8,664 bases of DNA from Lutispora sp. (GTDB lineage: Bacteria > Bacillota > Clostridia > Lutisporales > Lutisporaceae): the NCBI GenBank assembly GCA_030834765.1, contig JAUQXG010000014.1, positions 1 to 8,664 of the forward strand. Reading direction: 5' to 3'. The stretch's first letter is position 1, and each line of letters starts with the position of its first letter. The notes below the pieces were generated by a model, which was not told the DNA's origin, did no database searches, and saw only the letters and a list, made by a program, of their open reading frames with translations. Positions 1 through 6,600 of this stretch are shown in pieces. Both the position numbers and the translations under genes were made by a program.

Positions 1-697
1 TCACAGCAGCTTTCAGCTTGGTTTTTGGCACATATATTTGCACTGCTCTATGGAGAGTTCTTATAGTATTTATGTAACATATAAGTTCTTCATAATTAAT
101 TGCTTCAAAGTTTGGTATCAACTGTCTTATATATTCAGGTACTTTGGTTTTAATGTTTTCTTCATACGGTTCATTAGCTTTTAAAGCATTTTGAGCACAT
201 CTCCAAATACTAGGCATGTCTTCTAATTGCTCAATATCATCATAGGAAACCATTCCTTCCAGGGATGTTTTTATAAACCTTCTTTCTGTATCCTGGCTAA
301 AATAGTCTGAACTTGATATATTATCATATATATCAAATACTCCACCCGAAACATTAGGGTCTATCAATGATAGTACGCTAACTTCCTCATTCATCTCTTC
401 AAACTGTCTTGCTATTTCAAAAGCGATTATTGCTCCATAGCTCCAGCCTGAAATATAATAAGGTCCTTTTGGTTGTGTTTTTCTAATTTTGCCTGCATAA
501 TCTTTAGCAATATCCTCAATGGTACTATTTACAGGTGCAAAATAATGTGCTTTATTTATCTTTAATCCCCAGTAACAGAAAACCGAATCTAGATTATTAC
601 ATAGCTCCAAATACCCCTCAACATCTCCGCTTCCATCATGAATGAAAAACAAATTATTAATTGCTTTTTCAGATTGCTTAATCAAAATTAGGTCATC
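1..697 (-). other. Type I thioesterase domain, C-terminal end outside window
   Basis: Residues 2452-2683 so far. An alpha/beta-hydrolase start NNLFFIHDGSGDVEGY (2465-2480) supplies the usual 'FxxHxxxG' oxyanion region. The nucleophile elbow is SGWSYGAIIAFEIA (2534-2547) with the catalytic Ser2537 (442-440) in GxSxG. LSLIDP (2561-2566 region) gives the acid Asp2564. The catalytic His, normally in a GxH motif near the C terminus, lies beyond the left edge. It should release the finished peptide by hydrolysis or macrocyclization; the sequence does not tell which. No separate type II TE is visible in this window. Confidence 0.95.
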
Positions 698-3600
698 ATT
701 CATATTTTTTCTTATGCTATAATCTGAATTAACCATGAGTCTTGCCAGTGCCTCTACTGTAGGTAACTTGAATATCTCTCTAAGCGGTATGTCAAAGTTC
801 ATTTCTTTTTTTATCTTTCCTACCAGATTTGTTGCTTTAAGTGAATGCCCCCCCAATTCAAAGAAGTTATCCTTTATACCTACTCTTTCCACTCCCAATA
901 CTTCCTGCCATATTAAAACAAGTTTTTCTTCTATATCATTTCTCGGTGCTACATACTCCACTCCTGTGTTTATCTTCCCGTCCACAGAGGGCAATGCTTT
1001 TCGATCTACTTTTCCGTTTGCATTCAAGGGCATTTTGTCTATTTGTATAAAATATGAGGGCAGCATATATTCTGGAAGCTCTTTTGACAGATGTTCTCTC
1101 AGCTCTCCTACGGTCAGCTCTCGCTCTCCCACTATATATGCGCATAGGTATTTGTTATCTACTTCATCTTCTTTTACAATAACCAATACATCCTTTATTT
1201 CCTTATGGGATAATAGACTGCTTTCTATTTCTCCCAGCTCTATTCTATGTCCTCTTATTTTGACCTGATGATCTATCCTACCCAGATATTCCAATTCTCC
1301 TTCTGTCAGCCATCTTGCTAGGTCTCCCGATCTGTATAGCCTTTCTCCCGGCTCGAATGGATTTTCTGGGAACTTTTCTTTTGTTAGTTCTTCTCTGTTT
1401 AAGTAACCTCTTCCCAGTCCTGCTCCACCTACACACAGTTCTCCTGCTACGCCCACAGGTAAAAGCTTCATGTTCTTATCCAATATATAAGCTGTTAGTG
1501 TAGGTATTGGTTTCCCTATGTTGCTTATGTTGTTTTCTATTTCATATTCTCCTATTTCCTTGTAGGTTACATGTACTGTTGTTTCTGTTATTCCATACAT
1601 GTTTACCAACTTGGTATCTGGATACTGATTTTTAAATCCTGCTAATATACCTGGCTTTAGCGCCTCTCCCCCGAATATTACATATCTTAATTCAAGCTGA
1701 CTATCCTTACATTTTAATTCTTCATTTATAAGGTTATAAAAAGCAGTAGGTGTTTGATTTAATACAGTCACTCTTTCCTTTTTCAAAGTTTCCAGGTACT
1801 TTTCTGTATCCCTTGCCGTAAGCTTTGGAATTATGACAAGCTTACCTCCATACAGTAATGCGCCATACATTTCCCAGACTGAAAAATCAAAGCAATATGA
1901 ATGAAACATTGTCCATACATCTTTGTCATTAAAATCGTACTGCATCCCATCGTTAAACATGAGCCTTACTACATTCCTATGCTCTATCATTGCTCCCTTT
2001 GGCTTCCCTGTAGTTCCTGATGTATATATTACATATGCAAGATCATTTGGTTTATTTATGTTTTCCTCTGTTTTTATTGTTTTACCCATTTTTTCATGCA
2101 CCAATTGATCAATCAGTAATACTTGTCTATTATAAATTTCTCCATATTCCCCTCTATTCTTATCTACAAATGCTATTCCTGGTATTTGTTTTAAAACATT
2201 ATCCTCAGGTAGCTTACCTCCATTTTTTATCATGCTTTCCGCCAGTTCACAAATCGTCAATTCTCCTTCTCCAAGTATTGCTATATCTACATTTGAATCT
2301 CTAAGAAGCTCCATACAGCTGCTTGAAGCATAGGGTCCTCCTGCTATTATTGGAATATTTATTCCCCAGCTTCTTATTACTGATACTGTCTTATGGAAAA
2401 AGTCTCTATAAAATGTCAGTGTCCTCATCCCTATGATATCCGGGTTAAAGTCATCTATTAACCTTTTCAATTCTTCATAGCTGTTGAAGTCTATTCTAGA
2501 CTTATATATTTTCCCCTGTACATTCTCCTCAAGCTTTTCATTTAAATATGTCAGCAAATACATATGTCCTAAAGGAGGCTCGACTACATCATAAAGCATT
2601 TCATTGCTATCGCTGGTAAACAGTTGTGATAAATCCAAAAATAATATACGCAAAGCCTTCTCATGAGTCTTATGCTTACCAAAGCTTCTCCTTAGCTTTT
2701 CATTAAATGCCGTAACAACTCCATAGTCATCTTTGACAAAATCACATTCACCCAATTCATCAGGCAATATTCCGACAAGCTCCAGCAAATCATGAAAGGT
2801 ATTTATCTCCATAGGCAAATAACTATTATACTTCTGCACAAGTTCATCTTCTGTCATTACTTTCATTTGCATTGGCAGTACTTTTATTAAGCGCTCTTTT
2901 GATAAGAAGTACTCATTCAAAAACTCAGTCTGGCATTTTAATGTAAAGCTCTTAGAGAAGGGCAAGGTTTCAGGTAACTCATGATATGCCAGATCAACTG
3001 ATTTCTGTATGGCTTCCATTGATACGCCATTATCAAGGGCTAATCTTTCCATACCTGCACCAGGATATATCTTTAATATATGGAAGTATGGAAAATGCAG
3101 CCACTTTATACTTTTTATAAAATCCAGTGTCATTCTTGCTTCATATTCAGTCTCAGTAGGAAAACCGTGCATAGTAAATAAATCTAATATTACATTGGGG
3201 TGTTTTTCAGTAATATAGTTGATATTATCCTTTAATTTCTGCAAATTTAAATTTTTCCTAATTAGTTTTTGAAGTCTGGGAGATGCGGTCTCCAAGGCCA
3301 ATGCAAAATTAACCGTACCGGCCTTTACCATCAAATCAATGTATTCCCTTGTAAGAATATCTCCCCTCAAGCCATTAGGAAAAAATATTTGTATTTTGAT
3401 ATTTTCTTCTATTACCTTTTTGAATAATCTACTGCTGTTTTCTACATCAAGATTGAATATATCATCAATAAAAACAAACCTTCTTACTCCCATATCATAA
3501 TAAAGCTTTATCTCTCTGAAAATATTTTCTGCTGAGCGCACTACATTTACCTTAGGCCAAATTTTATGGCAATATGCACAGTCATAAGGACAACCTCTTG

Positions 3601-6600
3601 TAGCTTGTATTGAAATGGTATGCTTTACCATAGCCATTCCTATATAGCTGCTATATTTTTCATAGTCAATGAGTGACCTGTCTGGTATAGGAAGATTATC
3701 AAAATCCTTTATCTGCGCCCTTGAACAATTCAAAGTAACCTCAACTGCATTAACACTTACATTTTGTAGCAATACATACGAAAAATTTTCAGAAGTATTC
3801 AGCGTAGTTAATATAATTGATGCATTGCTATCGTTTAAAATATACTGTATCCTTTCCTTTGGATACTCAGGATCTATAGGAAGATAGGCTCCACCTGCCT
3901 TTAATACTCCCAGTATTCCTACTATCATATCAATAGATCTTTCTATTAAAAGAGCAACTATATCATCCCGTGCTACGCCTTTACCCCTTAGCAGCTCAGC
4001 CAAATCGTCAGCTCTTTCGTTCAACTCCCTATAGGTGACTTCTTTATCTTCAAAAACAAGAGCCACATTATCAGGAGTTCTCGCCGCCTGTTCTAAAAAA
4101 AGCTGATGTATTGTCTTATTTTTCGGATAATCTGCTTTCGTATCATTAAAATCAAAAATAAGCTGTCTTTTATCTTCTTCCCTCAATAATTCAATATCGG
4201 AAATTTGTGCCGAAGGATTGTTTATTATATTTGTTAGTAGATTTACAAAATTATTAGCTAACCTTTCAATTGTGTCTTTTCTGAATTTATTAACATTATA
4301 TTCAAAAGCACAATCCAGACTCATATCTCCATTTATAAATATGTCTAGCTTAAAATCCAACTTTGATGTTTTGTTCTTAAGTTCATACCTTTTAAATTTT
4401 AAATTGTTGATTTCTAAATTTATCTCTTTATCGAATTCATTGTGAAAAATCAACATGGTATCAAATAAAGGGTTTTTTGTAAAATCGCTTCGAGAAGGTA
4501 ATTTCTCCACCATTTTATGATAGGGGTATTCTTGATTTTCATAAGCACTAAGAATAACATCTTTTTCAAAATTCAAAAATTCTATAAACGTAGAATTACC
4601 ATCAATTTTATTCCAAATTGGCAGGAAGTTATTAAACATTCCCACCACATTATGAAGATCCAAATGATTCCTTCCTGCTACAGCAGAACCTATTATAATA
4701 TCTTCTTGACCACAGTACTTATTTAGAAGTACTGCATAAATAGAAATAAGCAAAGTATTCAATGTTACATTTTGATTTTGAGAAAACTCATATAATGCTT
4801 TGGAATAGTTCTGCGGAATGCTGAAGCTTACGGTATCACCTTCAAAGGTTCTGGAGTTTAACTTTTTAAAGTCTGCGGGCATATTAAGCACAGGAATTTC
4901 TCCAAAGCCTTCGCGGCTACTATATAAATTCTTATTCCAATAGTCTTCATATCTTTTCATATATCCGGACTCAAACAAACCGTTATGCCATACAGCATAA
5001 TCCTTATACTGCATTGGCAGATCTGGCAGTTTTTTGCCATCATATAAAGCTCCAAATTCTTTAACAATGATACTCATGGATACACCATCAGAAATAATAT
5101 GATGCATATCAATCAGCAGTATATGCTTGTCCTCAGATAACTTAATAAGCCAAGTCCTCATCATAGGCGCTTTGGATAAATCAAAAGGTTTAATTAAGCC
5201 ACTGATTCTATCTTCTATGTTCTGTTCCTCATATTCTAGATAACCAATACTAAAATCGACTTCATCATGAATTCTCTGTATAGGTTCTTCATCAACAATA
5301 TGGAAGGATGTCCTTAGCGATTCATGTCTTTTTATAAGCTCTTTTAAAACTTCTTCAAGCTTAGACTTTTCAATTTGCCCCTCCATTATAAGGGCTACTG
5401 GCATATTATAGCTTGTTCCAATCCCCTCAAACTGTTCTTGTATAAAAAGCATCTTTTGCGCTGAGGATAGCGGATAATAATCTCTTTTCTCTACAGGTTT
5501 TATTGAAGTGTACAAATTTTCACTGTTGTTATTTATATATTGCACGATTCCCTCAATGGTAGGATTTTTGAATATTTGGCGCAATGGTACTTCTACATTA
5601 AAAGCTTTATGAATTTTGGCAGATAAAATAGTAGCCTTAAGAGAATGCCCTCCTATTTCAAAAAAATTACTTTTCACTCCGATTCCATCGAGCTCCAGGA
5701 CTTCCCCCCATATCTTTGCCATCAGCTTTTCTTTTTCGTCTCTTGGAGCAACATGCTCAGTAATACTTTCAACTATACCTTCAGGCTCCGGAAGAGCTTT
5801 TCTGTCTATCTTTCCATTTGCACTGAGAGGCATTTTTTCAGTTATCATAAAATAAGAAGGTATCATATAATCCGGAAGCTTTTTATTAAGCTGCTCTCTT
5901 ATTTTTGAAGGAGTCAGTTCACCTGAACCGGAAACATATGCACATAATATTTTATGTCCATATTTATCTTCTCTTGCAATTACAGCTGCCTCATTTATAC
6001 TATCAAGACTTATAAGTATATTTTCTATCTCACCAAGCTCAACTCTGAATCCTCTAATCTTAATCTGATTATCAATTCTACCCAGAAATTCAATATTACC
6101 ATCTGCTAACCACCTGGCCAAATCCCCTGTTTTATAAATTCTATCACCAGGTATTAACGGGTTATCAACAAATTTTTCTCTATTAAGCTCTGTCCTGTTC
6201 AAATAACCTCTTGATAAACCATCCCCACCTACACAAAGCTCCCCTGGTAATCCTATGGGCCGCAAATTATTGCTTCTGTCAATTATATATACGGTAGAAT
6301 TACTTATTGGCTTACCTATAGGTATATTATTTTCATATGTTTTATCTATTAGGAAGGTAGTTGAAAAGGTAGTATTCTCAGTAGGACCATAGCCATTTAT
6401 TATATTAAGGTTTTTGCATTCTTTTCTTACACTATTTATGTGTTTTGGAGATAATACATCTCCTCCCACTAACAAGTATTTGCATTGTATAAATATGCTA
6501 CTATCCTGTTCAGCCAATTGATTGAACAATGATGCTGTAAGCCATAATATGCTTATTTCTGCATCCTTTAAAGTTTTTCCAAGTTTTTTGGCATCCAGTA

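Noticed and set aside
1..3. TCA at the left edge as a minus-strand stop (TGA) ending the NRPS
   Set aside because: It is out of frame; NRPS codons start at positions 2, 5, 8 and so on, and the TE still lacks its catalytic His region.
735..1268. Plus-strand open frame of 177 codons
   Set aside because: It is antisense to the conserved A2/T2 coding sequence, has no recognisable domain and a low-complexity Ser-rich composition. The same holds for the other plus-strand frames in the window.
2571..2578. AAAGGAGG on the plus strand as a ribosome binding site
   Set aside because: No start codon follows at a suitable distance, and the bases encode the conserved Glu-Pro-Pro-Leu of the B12-type domain on the minus strand.
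2123..3802. Assembly chimera or frameshift joining a separate radical SAM gene to the NRPS
   Set aside because: The frame is continuous over both borders, there is no internal stop or start with a ribosome binding site, and the A-domain halves complement each other exactly. Only reads spanning both borders would settle it fully.
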